From positions 1 to 34,556 of the forward strand of contig NZ_JAEQMG010000187.1 of assembly GCF_016680995.1 (NCBI RefSeq): a DNA stretch of 34,556 bases, given 5' to 3'. Source of the stretch: Ruminococcus difficilis (GTDB lineage Bacteria > Bacillota_A > Clostridia > Oscillospirales > Acutalibacteraceae). The number at the start of each line of letters is the position of its first letter. Position 1 is the stretch's first letter. Below the pieces are notes generated by a model. That model did not search any database. It worked only from the letters and a program-made list of their open reading frames with translations, and was not told where the DNA came from. Position numbers and translations under genes: made by a program. Of this stretch, positions 7,297 through 14,044 are shown piece by piece.

Positions 7297-8343
7297 ATGA
7301 TTTTGAATGTACACCTAATTCGCAAGGCTGACGATTATGCTTTGCAAAGATGCGAGGTGGCAGAAGTAGTAGAAATCAGTCATGAAGACTTCAATGAACT
7401 GAAATGCAATCCACTCAAGGATTACAGCTTCATTACCGAGAACAAGGATAAGCTCGAATACGAAAACGTTTCGACTGTGCCTTGCATCATGTTCATTGAC
7501 GGCGACGGTGATGACGGTATCCTCGTGGATCCGCAGGGTTATGACTATGCAAGATACTCTGCGTATATCTCTAACGCAAGACAGCTGTGCAGACTTGGAC
7601 AGTATCCTTCGCTGGATGATTATAACAGAGATATGCAGAGCCTTGTAGAACACTACGTTAGTGAGGTGCTGAGTGAGCAGAAGGACGGACAAGCAATTCT
7701 CTCCCTTTCTGCTGTGGGCGACTATTACCAGTCCGAGTATCAAGGTTTTCTCGATCACGAACTCTTCCAGAACATGATGATGGAACGTCCTGAGTTTGAG
7801 ACCATCGAAGAAAACTGCGGAGATTTGTTCATCAATGTGAAGGCTCGATATTTGCATAATCAAATGAGAGAGCTCACGCAGCAGGAAGTGGATGTGATGT
7901 GTGCGAAGCATGTCCTGTGGTTGAATGATGCAGGAGGTGAGCGTGCCAATTTTCAAAACTGTTATCTGAACAATCTTAATATCTTCGGAAAAGATTTATC
8001 TAACAGCTATTGTGAGGGTGCGCGATTTGAAAACTGCGATATGCACTCAGCGGATTTCAGTAACGCTGAGATGGAGTCGGTGCGGTTTAACAACTGCTAT
8101 ATGCAGGATATCTTTGCGGACAGAACAAACTTCATTCAAGCTGACTTTATCGGCTGTGATATTTCTAACTCTGTTGTATGCGATTCCATTCTCACGAGCG
8201 CGACAATGCAAAACTGTGATGTTGATAATACGGAGATTACAAATTGTCAGCTTGACAGCTTTAAATATCCTGCTACTGATATGAACAAAGCCGCCTGTGT
8301 AACAGGACAAACCGAAGAACAGACCAACAGCTTGAATTATTAG
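7297..8343 (+). CDS. Pentapeptide-repeat-like protein, paralogue 2
   Basis: A 348-residue protein colinear with the preceding gene product. Matching landmarks are YARYSAYISNARQLCRLGQYPSLDD, RPEFETI, VMCAKHVLWLNDAGGERANFQNC and a tail of degenerate pentapeptides (ARFEN, ADFSN, VRFNN, ADFIG, ATMQN). Sequence identity is moderate, so the duplication is old. The second copy has more Cys residues (CDM, CYM, CDI, CDV), giving a ladder of cysteines at the central repeat positions. The ATG at 7297 follows an AAGGAAGTG ribosome site. The shared N-terminal domain is unrecognised; the product is probably a cytoplasmic protein of the mobile element. Confidence 0.78.
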   Translation: MILNVHLIRKADDYALQRCEVAEVVEISHEDFNELKCNPLKDYSFITENKDKLEYENVSTVPCIMFIDGDGDDGILVDPQGYDYARYSAYISNARQLCRLGQYPSLDDYNRDMQSLVEHYVSEVLSEQKDGQAILSLSAVGDYYQSEYQGFLDHELFQNMMMERPEFETIEENCGDLFINVKARYLHNQMRELTQQEVDVMCAKHVLWLNDAGGERANFQNCYLNNLNIFGKDLSNSYCEGARFENCDMHSADFSNAEMESVRFNNCYMQDIFADRTNFIQADFIGCDISNSVVCDSILTSATMQNCDVDNTEITNCQLDSFKYPATDMNKAACVTGQTEEQTNSLNY

Positions 8344-8358
8344 TAAGGAGTTATGTGA

Positions 8359-8610
8359 ATGCGAAAAGAAAATATCAGCATTGCTTATGACAGCGAAAAA
8401 CTTTCTGCTGTCAAAATGTATATGGAACAGCGCGATACTGATTTAAAATCCGAGATGGAAAAGTCGCTCGACGCGCTCTATACAAAATATGTTCCTGCTA
8501 ACGTGCGTGAATATCTTGATATGAAATCCTCTACGCAAACTGTCAGCAGACCAAAATCAAGTCGCTCAAAACCGAGTGAAAACAAAAGTGAGGTGAACGA
8601 AAATGTTTGA
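8359..8610 (+). CDS. DUF6103 family protein
   Basis: An 83-residue protein with the DUF6103 signature: SIAYDSEKLSAVKMYMEQ, then EMEKSLDALYTKYVPANVREYLDM, and a basic, Ser/Lys-rich tail. DUF6103 proteins occur in clostridial conjugative elements near relaxase genes and their role is unknown. The compact helix-helix shape with a short strand in front would fit a small DNA- or protein-binding module (inference). There is an AAGGAG ribosome site before ATG 8359. The stop at 8608-8610 overlaps the next start at 8603 by 8 bp, so the two are coupled. Confidence 0.78.
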   Translation: MRKENISIAYDSEKLSAVKMYMEQRDTDLKSEMEKSLDALYTKYVPANVREYLDMKSSTQTVSRPKSSRSKPSENKSEVNENV

Positions 8611-9277
8611 AACAAACTTTGATTTCGATTACAACAGTTATAAGCTCACCGCCGTGATTGATTGCTTCCATAGTGAGGAAGAGGAATTGCGCATGGAGTT
8701 GATCGGTCATATGGAAAAACTCTATGATGAACTTGTACCTCCCGAGGTGAAAGAACAGATCGACCAAGAAATGATGGAAGAGCATAACCGTCAGTGGCAG
8801 TATGATAATTGCTTCGCGCTTATTCATATGCACAATGACGATGATGAAGAATCGTATTTCGTTGCAAAAGGAATCCACTCGCTTTATGACGCAGCGAGTT
8901 TTTATTATCATCATCTGTTAGATATGAAGGATGAGTATGATATGGATTCTCTGGTGCAACGCTTTGATTCTTATGATTATGTAGACAAACCTGTCTTCAA
9001 TGTTCTGTCGGACGCACAAGAAAACGATAAGAGAATCAGCTGTACAGTAGACTATGATTTTGAAACCGGCATTCTTACCTTCAAGGGAAACGGAGAGCAG
9101 GAATCAGAATACTATGATTTGAATTTCTTGGAGTCAGCAATTGAAAGAGCAGAGCGCGGAGGTGCAGGAGAAGCACAACGTCACGATTCCTTCGATGCCG
9201 ATATCGAATGGTATATTAATCAGAGTCAAAGTCGTTACAGTGACGGTGAGAACGAGGGCGGTACAATGCGCCTGTGA
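8603..9277 (+). CDS. DUF6103-like N-terminus fused to an unknown acidic domain
   Basis: A 224-residue very acidic protein. Residues 8-60 (SYKLTAVIDCFHSEEEELRM, then LYDELVPPEVKEQID) follow the DUF6103 pattern seen in the preceding 83-residue protein, and suggest that the two arose by duplication. The rest (NCFALIHMHNDDDEESYFVA, then a long Asp/Glu-rich region) is unrecognised. The strong negative charge is reminiscent of DNA-mimic or anti-restriction proteins, but that is only a compositional hint. Overlap with the upstream gene implies translational coupling. It is the last gene before the oriT-like non-coding block. Confidence 0.7.
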   Translation: MFETNFDFDYNSYKLTAVIDCFHSEEEELRMELIGHMEKLYDELVPPEVKEQIDQEMMEEHNRQWQYDNCFALIHMHNDDDEESYFVAKGIHSLYDAASFYYHHLLDMKDEYDMDSLVQRFDSYDYVDKPVFNVLSDAQENDKRISCTVDYDFETGILTFKGNGEQESEYYDLNFLESAIERAERGGAGEAQRHDSFDADIEWYINQSQSRYSDGENEGGTMRL

Positions 9278-9438
9278 TCGCCGTGTTCGCCCTGTGTCGG
9301 CTTTTTCCAAAACAGGCAGGGCAGTAACCGTCTAAGCGAGGGAAAGCCAACACGGGCGATTGCTTGCAGAATTACACGAAAGGCAAAATAATCGGCAAAT
9401 CGGGGTATACAACGGTGGTCGAAAAGTAAGCAGGAGAA

Positions 9439-9469
9439 AGCGTGTGTGTCGCAGAAGCGACCACACGCT
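9439..9469. repeat. Perfect-arm inverted repeat in the oriT-like block
   Basis: The left arm AGCGTGTGTGTCGC and the right arm GCGACCACACGCT pair over 13 bp with one bulged T and an AGAA loop. In oriT regions the relaxase usually binds a hairpin just 5' of the nick, so this is the best recognition-site candidate. Confidence 0.7.
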
Positions 9470-9532
9470 GTTCACAGCAGCCGGCAATGCCGACTGCAAA
9501 GCCATTTTTGAGAGCTTTGTGATTGCAAAAAA

Positions 9533-9630
9533 GTGTGTGTCAAAAAACAACTTTTGTGTCACTGTGTGTGTCAGATGCGCTCGATTTGCCGATGCTTAAG
9601 CCATTTGTTTGTACTCAAAAGTGTGTGTCA
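9533..9630 (+). repeat. Three GTGTGTGTCA iterons
   Basis: Exact GTGTGTGTCA occurs at 9533-9542, 9564-9573 and 9621-9630, the first and last in the longer context AAAAGTGTGTGTCA; a related GTGTGTGTCG forms part of the hairpin at 9442. The last copy ends 23 bases before the ATG of the ribbon-helix-helix gene. It could therefore serve both relaxosome assembly and autorepression. Confidence 0.7.
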
Positions 9631-9653
9631 TGAAGAATTGAGGTGAATAAAGC

Positions 9654-10064
9654 ATGGAAAAACCGGATAAAAAAGTGCGCTTCGCATTGTATGTTAATCA
9701 ATCGGCATTAGACCTTGTAGATGAGAATTTTGAGAAAGATAACTGCTTGAGTAAAAGTGAATTTATAGAAAACGCTATCAGATTTTATGTAAGCTACCTA
9801 TCTTCTAATACAAATATACCTTATCTGTCTACGGTTGTAATGTCAACGATGGAGTCTCTTCTTAAAGAAAATACAAACCGATTAAGTAAACTGCTATTTA
9901 AATTAGCGGTTGAACTTGCCATCACAATGAATGTTGTTGCTTCAAATCAGGGTGTCGATAAAGAAGTCCTCAACACCTTGCGAGGTGAATGTATCAAAGA
10001 AGTAAAAAAGACAAACGGCATTTTTACTTTCGATGAAGCAGATAACTGGCAGAAAGGTTTGTAA
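9654..10064 (+). CDS. Ribbon-helix-helix relaxosome accessory/regulator
   Basis: A 136-residue protein. The N-terminal strand KKVRFALYVNQSALDLVDE and the helix LSKSEFIENAIRFYVSYL have the shape of MetJ/Arc-type ribbon-helix-helix proteins. The C-terminal half is helical (SLLKENTNRLSKLLFKLAVE) and may mediate oligomerisation. Proteins of this type bind oriT iterons and help the relaxase nick; many also repress their own operon. The GTG-rich iterons immediately upstream are the likely sites. The ATG at 9654 has a GAGGTG ribosome site 8 bases away, and the stop is 3 bases before the relaxase GTG start, so both are in one operon. Confidence 0.75.
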   Translation: MEKPDKKVRFALYVNQSALDLVDENFEKDNCLSKSEFIENAIRFYVSYLSSNTNIPYLSTVVMSTMESLLKENTNRLSKLLFKLAVELAITMNVVASNQGVDKEVLNTLRGECIKEVKKTNGIFTFDEADNWQKGL

Positions 10065-10067
10065 TTT

Positions 10068-12974
10068 GTGGCAAGAATTGTTACAAAGTTTAAGTATCTC
10101 AAGTCCGACAGGAAGCAGAGCGCTGGAGGATATGCAAAATATATTGCAACCCGTGAAGGCGTTGAGAAGATAGATTCTTCACAAGTGTTTGCTCCGGCTT
10201 CGGTGAAACAGCAGGAGCTGATAGACAAATTGCTTACTGACTTTCCTGATGCCGCGAACAGTTTAGAGTATCAGGATTACACAGCCAAGAAAACTATCGG
10301 TACTGCTTCTGAGTTTATCTCACGCACGATAGAGGATAACAGCTATGAAATATCGGGCAGAGAAACTTATGCTAAGTATATTGCTACCCGTCCCCGTGCT
10401 GAAAAGTTTGGTCGGCATGGATTGTTTACCGATAAAGGAGTCCCTGTTAATCTTTCGGTGGTTCAGCGTGAATTGAATGAGCATCAGGGAAATATCTGGA
10501 CGGCAATTATCTCTTTGCGTAGAGAAGATGCTGAACGGCTGGACTATAATAACGGAGCAAGATGGAGAGATATGCTTCGAAGTAAAACGATAGAAATGGC
10601 TAAGAATATGAAAATCAATATCAAAAATCTTCGTTGGTATGCAGCGTTTCATAATGAATCCCACCACCCGCACGTTCACTTAATTATTTATTCTGTCAAT
10701 CCCGAAGAAGGATACCTTACAGAAAAGGGAATAGAGAATCTTCGGTCAGCATTCGCCAGAGAGATATTCGCTCAAGACTTGGTATCTATTTATTCAAAGC
10801 AGACAGAGAGCAGAGATAAGCTGAGAGCCGACAGCAAATCTATTGTTACAGAGATTGTAAGTCAGATCAACAGCGGAGATTATGATAACCCGACAGTTGA
10901 AAATCTCCTCCGTCAGCTCTCGGATAAGCTGTCACGCGTCAGCGGCAAGAAACAATATGGTTATCTCAAAGCTGAAGTGAAGGACCTCGTTGACAACATC
11001 ATCATTGAACTTTCCAAAGATGAAAGAATAGCAAATCTGTATGATATCTGGTATGGGCAGAGGGAAGAGGTGCTGAGAACCTATACCGATACGCTCCCTG
11101 AACGGATTCCGTTGGTAGACAATGATACGTTCAAGCCAATCAAGAATCATGTTATAACGGAAGCGTTGAAGATTAAATCCGGCAGCTTATATGATGAAGA
11201 TTTTGACTCGTCTGCGGATTCAACCGTTTCCGTTTTGGAAACAGTTCCCGAAGAACCTATGGTAGATACGGAATCCGCAGACTTTGATGAGTTAGACAAA
11301 CGAGTATTTACTAACAGAAGTTGGTGGACGAAGGAGTATAAGCAGGCGCGGCGTTATCTTTACGGTAACAAAAAAGTCAAGCCGGATTTCAAAAAGGCAA
11401 TGGAGCTGCTCTTGCTTGAAGCTGAGAAAGGCAACGGCTTTGCCATGCACGACCTTGCTAAAATGTATTTAGATGGTCTCGGTGTTCCAAATGATGAGAG
11501 CGGTGCAGAGGAATACTTTGCGAAAGCTCTCCGTGCTTTTCTCAATAAACTGCCGAGCGAGAAAAAGCCTGCGTATATGCAATACCGCATCGGCAAGATG
11601 TATCAGCAGGGGTATGGAACAGAACAAAACTATACTGAAGCGGCTTCTTGGTTTCAAAAGTCTGTTGACTTGGGAAATCAGTATGCCGCTTATTCCTTGG
11701 CATCGCTGTACTATTACGGTAATGGAGTTGAGCAGGACTATCACAGGGCGTTTGAGTTATACCGTTTCGCTGCAGAGAAAGGTAATGCATACGCTCAGTA
11801 CCAACTCGCTCAAATGCTGAACGAAGGCATAGGCACGGTTAAAAATGTTTCTTCCGCACGGGAATGGTACAGAAAAGCCTACAACGGTTTCCTTGCTATC
11901 GAAAGGAATATGGCTGATGATAAGCTCTATTACCGTCTCGGACAGATGAACCACAACGGTATTGGCACGGAAGTGAATCTTGATAACGCCCGGCTGTATT
12001 TTGAAATGGCAGACAAGCTCAAGAACACCAACGCCGCGTTCGGTCTCGGCAAGCTGTATCTGCGAGAGGACTACAGCGGGTACAATCCGCTCAAGGCAGT
12101 AGACTATCTTGAAAAGGCGGCAAATGCGAATAACAGCTATGCTCAGTTTCTGTTGGGCAAGTTGTATTTGCAGGGCGACATCATTGGTCAGGATAGCGAC
12201 TTAGCTTTGAAATACTTGACGGCATCGGCAGAGAACGTGAATGTCGGCGCAATGTATTATCTCGGTAAAGAACTGCTTCTCGGAGAGAATCTTACAAAGG
12301 ATGTTTCACAAGGCTTCGATTGGTTAGTAAAAGCAATGGACAGCGGCAATCAGTACGCCAAATTCCTGTTGGCGAAGGAGTATCTGTCGGGAGATAACAT
12401 TCCCCGGTACTCGGATATCGCTGTACAGTTGCTTGAAGAACTCTCAGCGGAAAATTTCGAGTACGCCGAATACCAACTCGGCAAGCTGTACTATCAAGGG
12501 GAAGAAGTACCCCAAGATATCAACCGAGCCATCTATCATTTGGAGAAAGCATTTGCAGTCGGCAATGAGTACGCCGCCTATCAGCTTGGTAAGATTTATC
12601 TGAATGATATTCACGATACGGACAAGGCGGTATTCTATCTGAAAGCGGCAGCGGAAGAAGATAATCCCTATGCGCAATATCAGCTCGGCAAGCTATATCT
12701 GTATGGGAACGGTGTTGAAAAGAATGTTGAACTCGCCTATGAGTATCTTATTGAATCAGCGAAGAACGGCAATCCCTACGCCTTGCAGCTCTTGAACAGT
12801 CACAGCAAGGGGAGAGGTGCGTCCGTTGCGATGTGCTCAATGTCTCTGCTTCACCATCTGAGCCGTATTATCCAAAATCAGATTGAGCAAAACAGACGCC
12901 GTAGAAAAGTAAAAACCGACCGGAAAACCCGTCAGAAAATTGACGATAAGAAATTCGGTCTCGGACTTCATTAA
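10068..12974 (+). CDS. MobP3-family relaxase with Sel1-like repeat tail
   Basis: A 968-residue relaxase that nicks oriT and pilots the strand during conjugation. The N-terminal part has the MobP3 landmarks KYIATREGVEKI and YIATRPRAEKFGRHGLFTD, a probable relaxase Tyr region early on, and ISLRREDAERLGY-like ISLRREDAERLDYNNGARW. The metal-binding triad lies in HNESHHPHVHLIIY (His195-His204). Residues about 430-930 contain roughly 13 Sel1-like (TPR-type) repeats such as AQYQLGKLYLYGNGVEKN. The end (SLLHHLSRIIQNQIEQNRRRRK) is basic. The start is GTG at 10068 with AAAGG upstream, three bases after the regulator's stop. The Sel1 solenoid probably binds a partner such as the coupling protein (inference). 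Confidence 0.9.
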   Translation: MARIVTKFKYLKSDRKQSAGGYAKYIATREGVEKIDSSQVFAPASVKQQELIDKLLTDFPDAANSLEYQDYTAKKTIGTASEFISRTIEDNSYEISGRETYAKYIATRPRAEKFGRHGLFTDKGVPVNLSVVQRELNEHQGNIWTAIISLRREDAERLDYNNGARWRDMLRSKTIEMAKNMKINIKNLRWYAAFHNESHHPHVHLIIYSVNPEEGYLTEKGIENLRSAFAREIFAQDLVSIYSKQTESRDKLRADSKSIVTEIVSQINSGDYDNPTVENLLRQLSDKLSRVSGKKQYGYLKAEVKDLVDNIIIELSKDERIANLYDIWYGQREEVLRTYTDTLPERIPLVDNDTFKPIKNHVITEALKIKSGSLYDEDFDSSADSTVSVLETVPEEPMVDTESADFDELDKRVFTNRSWWTKEYKQARRYLYGNKKVKPDFKKAMELLLLEAEKGNGFAMHDLAKMYLDGLGVPNDESGAEEYFAKALRAFLNKLPSEKKPAYMQYRIGKMYQQGYGTEQNYTEAASWFQKSVDLGNQYAAYSLASLYYYGNGVEQDYHRAFELYRFAAEKGNAYAQYQLAQMLNEGIGTVKNVSSAREWYRKAYNGFLAIERNMADDKLYYRLGQMNHNGIGTEVNLDNARLYFEMADKLKNTNAAFGLGKLYLREDYSGYNPLKAVDYLEKAANANNSYAQFLLGKLYLQGDIIGQDSDLALKYLTASAENVNVGAMYYLGKELLLGENLTKDVSQGFDWLVKAMDSGNQYAKFLLAKEYLSGDNIPRYSDIAVQLLEELSAENFEYAEYQLGKLYYQGEEVPQDINRAIYHLEKAFAVGNEYAAYQLGKIYLNDIHDTDKAVFYLKAAAEEDNPYAQYQLGKLYLYGNGVEKNVELAYEYLIESAKNGNPYALQLLNSHSKGRGASVAMCSMSLLHHLSRIIQNQIEQNRRRRKVKTDRKTRQKIDDKKFGLGLH

Positions 12975-12994
12975 AAAATATACTCTACTAACAA

Positions 12995-13060
12995 GGGACT
13001 GTTATACCCAAACGGTGACAGGACCGTCCTATCACGATGATAGGAGTGGTATAACAGCCC
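12995..13060 (+). ncRNA. Three-way-junction structured element
   Basis: Sixty-six bases fold as a closing stem of 13 bp (GGGACTGTTATACC 12995-13008 with GGTATAACAGCCC 13048-13060, one bulged A), a 5-bp arm (ACGGT 13012-13016, ACCGT 13023-13027, six-base loop) and a 7-bp arm (CCTATCA 13028-13034, TGATAGG 13038-13044, CGA loop). The two inner arms abut with no unpaired base. No U-tract follows, so this is not a simple terminator. It lies 20 bases after the relaxase stop and about 70 before the Toprim gene, and may be a processing or regulatory RNA or a single-strand DNA structure. Confidence 0.65.
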
Positions 13061-13132
13061 AAAGTAAGATAACTACAACAGAAAGATAGACAGACAAACT
13101 CTTGAATAAAAGTTTGATGGTTAGGAGAAGTA

Positions 13133-14044
13133 ATGTCAGTATTTAATTATTTTACAAAAGAGCAAAGAGAACGCGCGAGGAACACTGACCTTGTGCAGCT
13201 TCTCAGAAGCCAGGGCGAAAAACTCAAGCGGTCGGGTTCGGAATTTGAATGGCGGGACGGATCCGAGAAAGTGACCGTGAGAGGAAACCTCTGGTTCAAT
13301 CAGTACAATCAGGAAGGCGGCGACGCGATAGATTTTGTCCGCAGATATTACAACAAGGATTATCCTGAAGCAGTTGCTTTCCTGCTCAATCATGGTGGCG
13401 GACAAATCATTCATTCTTTTTCTGCCGAGGAAAAGCCGAAGGTGTTGGAACCTCCCAAGCCGAACTCTGATATGCGCAGAGCCTACGCTTACTTGCTTTT
13501 GAATCGGTGTATTGATCGTGAAGTTCTTAATGCATTCATCCACAACAAGATGATTTACGAGGATGAAGAGTATCACAATGCAGTATTTGTCGGATACGAC
13601 ACGGAAGGTAAACCTCGACACTACCACAAGCGAGGAACGTTGTCAGCAAGCTCGTTCAAGGGAAATGTGTCGGGCAGCGTGCCAGAATACAGTTTTCACT
13701 GGCACGGCAAGTCAGACAAAATCTTTTTGTTTGAGGCACCCATTGATATGCTGTCGTTTATTTCTATGCACAAAGATCATTGGCATGAACACAGCTATGC
13801 GGCATCTTGTTCCGTTTCGGACAGGGTGCTTTTTCAATGCCTCAAGGATAATCCTAACATCAAAGCCGTGTTTCTGTGCTTTGATAACGATTGTTGGGGA
13901 CAGCAGGCTAATCAGCGAATAACAGAGAAACTAAATCAAATGGGTATTGAAAACCACATTCTGAAACCGCAATACAAGGATTGGAATCAGGACTGGCTGA
14001 ATCAAGACGAAAGGAGCGAACAGCTATGTTACCACAGGGCGTAG
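13133..14044 (+). CDS. DUF3991/Toprim-domain protein
   Basis: A 303-residue protein of the primase-like mobile-element group. The N-terminal region (VQLLRSQGEKLKRSGSEFEW, DAIDFVRRYYNKDYPEAVAFLL) resembles a primase zinc-binding domain that has lost its Cys residues. The middle fits DUF3991 (NAVFVGYDTEGKPRHYHKRGT), and the C-terminal half is a Toprim fold: Glu in KIFLFEAPIDMLSF and Asp-x-Asp in VFLCFDNDCWGQQAN. It may prime the transferred strand or act in its replication. The ATG at 13133 has an AGGAGAAG ribosome site. The last 19 bases overlap the coupling-protein gene, whose start lies inside this frame, so the two are coupled. A CAAACT/AGTTTG hairpin (about 13095-13115) lies in the leader. 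Confidence 0.83.
   Translation: MSVFNYFTKEQRERARNTDLVQLLRSQGEKLKRSGSEFEWRDGSEKVTVRGNLWFNQYNQEGGDAIDFVRRYYNKDYPEAVAFLLNHGGGQIIHSFSAEEKPKVLEPPKPNSDMRRAYAYLLLNRCIDREVLNAFIHNKMIYEDEEYHNAVFVGYDTEGKPRHYHKRGTLSASSFKGNVSGSVPEYSFHWHGKSDKIFLFEAPIDMLSFISMHKDHWHEHSYAASCSVSDRVLFQCLKDNPNIKAVFLCFDNDCWGQQANQRITEKLNQMGIENHILKPQYKDWNQDWLNQDERSEQLCYHRA

Larger units (their letters stand above)
9278..9653. other. Candidate origin of transfer (oriT) with hairpins and iterons
   Basis: A 376-base block without a credible gene lies directly upstream of the ribbon-helix-helix and relaxase genes. It holds a long imperfect stem (9288-9305 with 9343-9358, CGCCCTGTGTCGGCTTT against AAAGCCAACACGGGCG), a strong hairpin (AGCGTGTGTGTCGC, loop AGAA, GCGACCACACGCT at 9439-9469), a small CGGC/GCCG hairpin at 9482-9492, and three GTGTGTGTCA direct repeats. 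oriT regions of MobP-type elements are normally next to the relaxase and have exactly such inverted repeats and accessory-protein sites. The nick site was not identified. Confidence 0.6.

Noticed and set aside
6198..8343. Pentapeptide proteins as quinolone-resistance (Qnr) proteins
   Set aside because: Repeats are degenerate and the large N-terminal domain is foreign to Qnr; no basis for a resistance claim.
9360..9599. Open frame of 79 codons in the oriT-like block
   Set aside because: No ribosome site, odd Cys/Arg-rich composition from the GTGTGTGTC repeats and hairpins, and the opposite strand is equally open. Treated as non-coding.
9440..9630. Repeated GTGTGTGTC units as a CRISPR array
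   Set aside because: Repeats are 10 bp with irregular spacing (31 and 57) and no cas genes nearby; they fit iterons.
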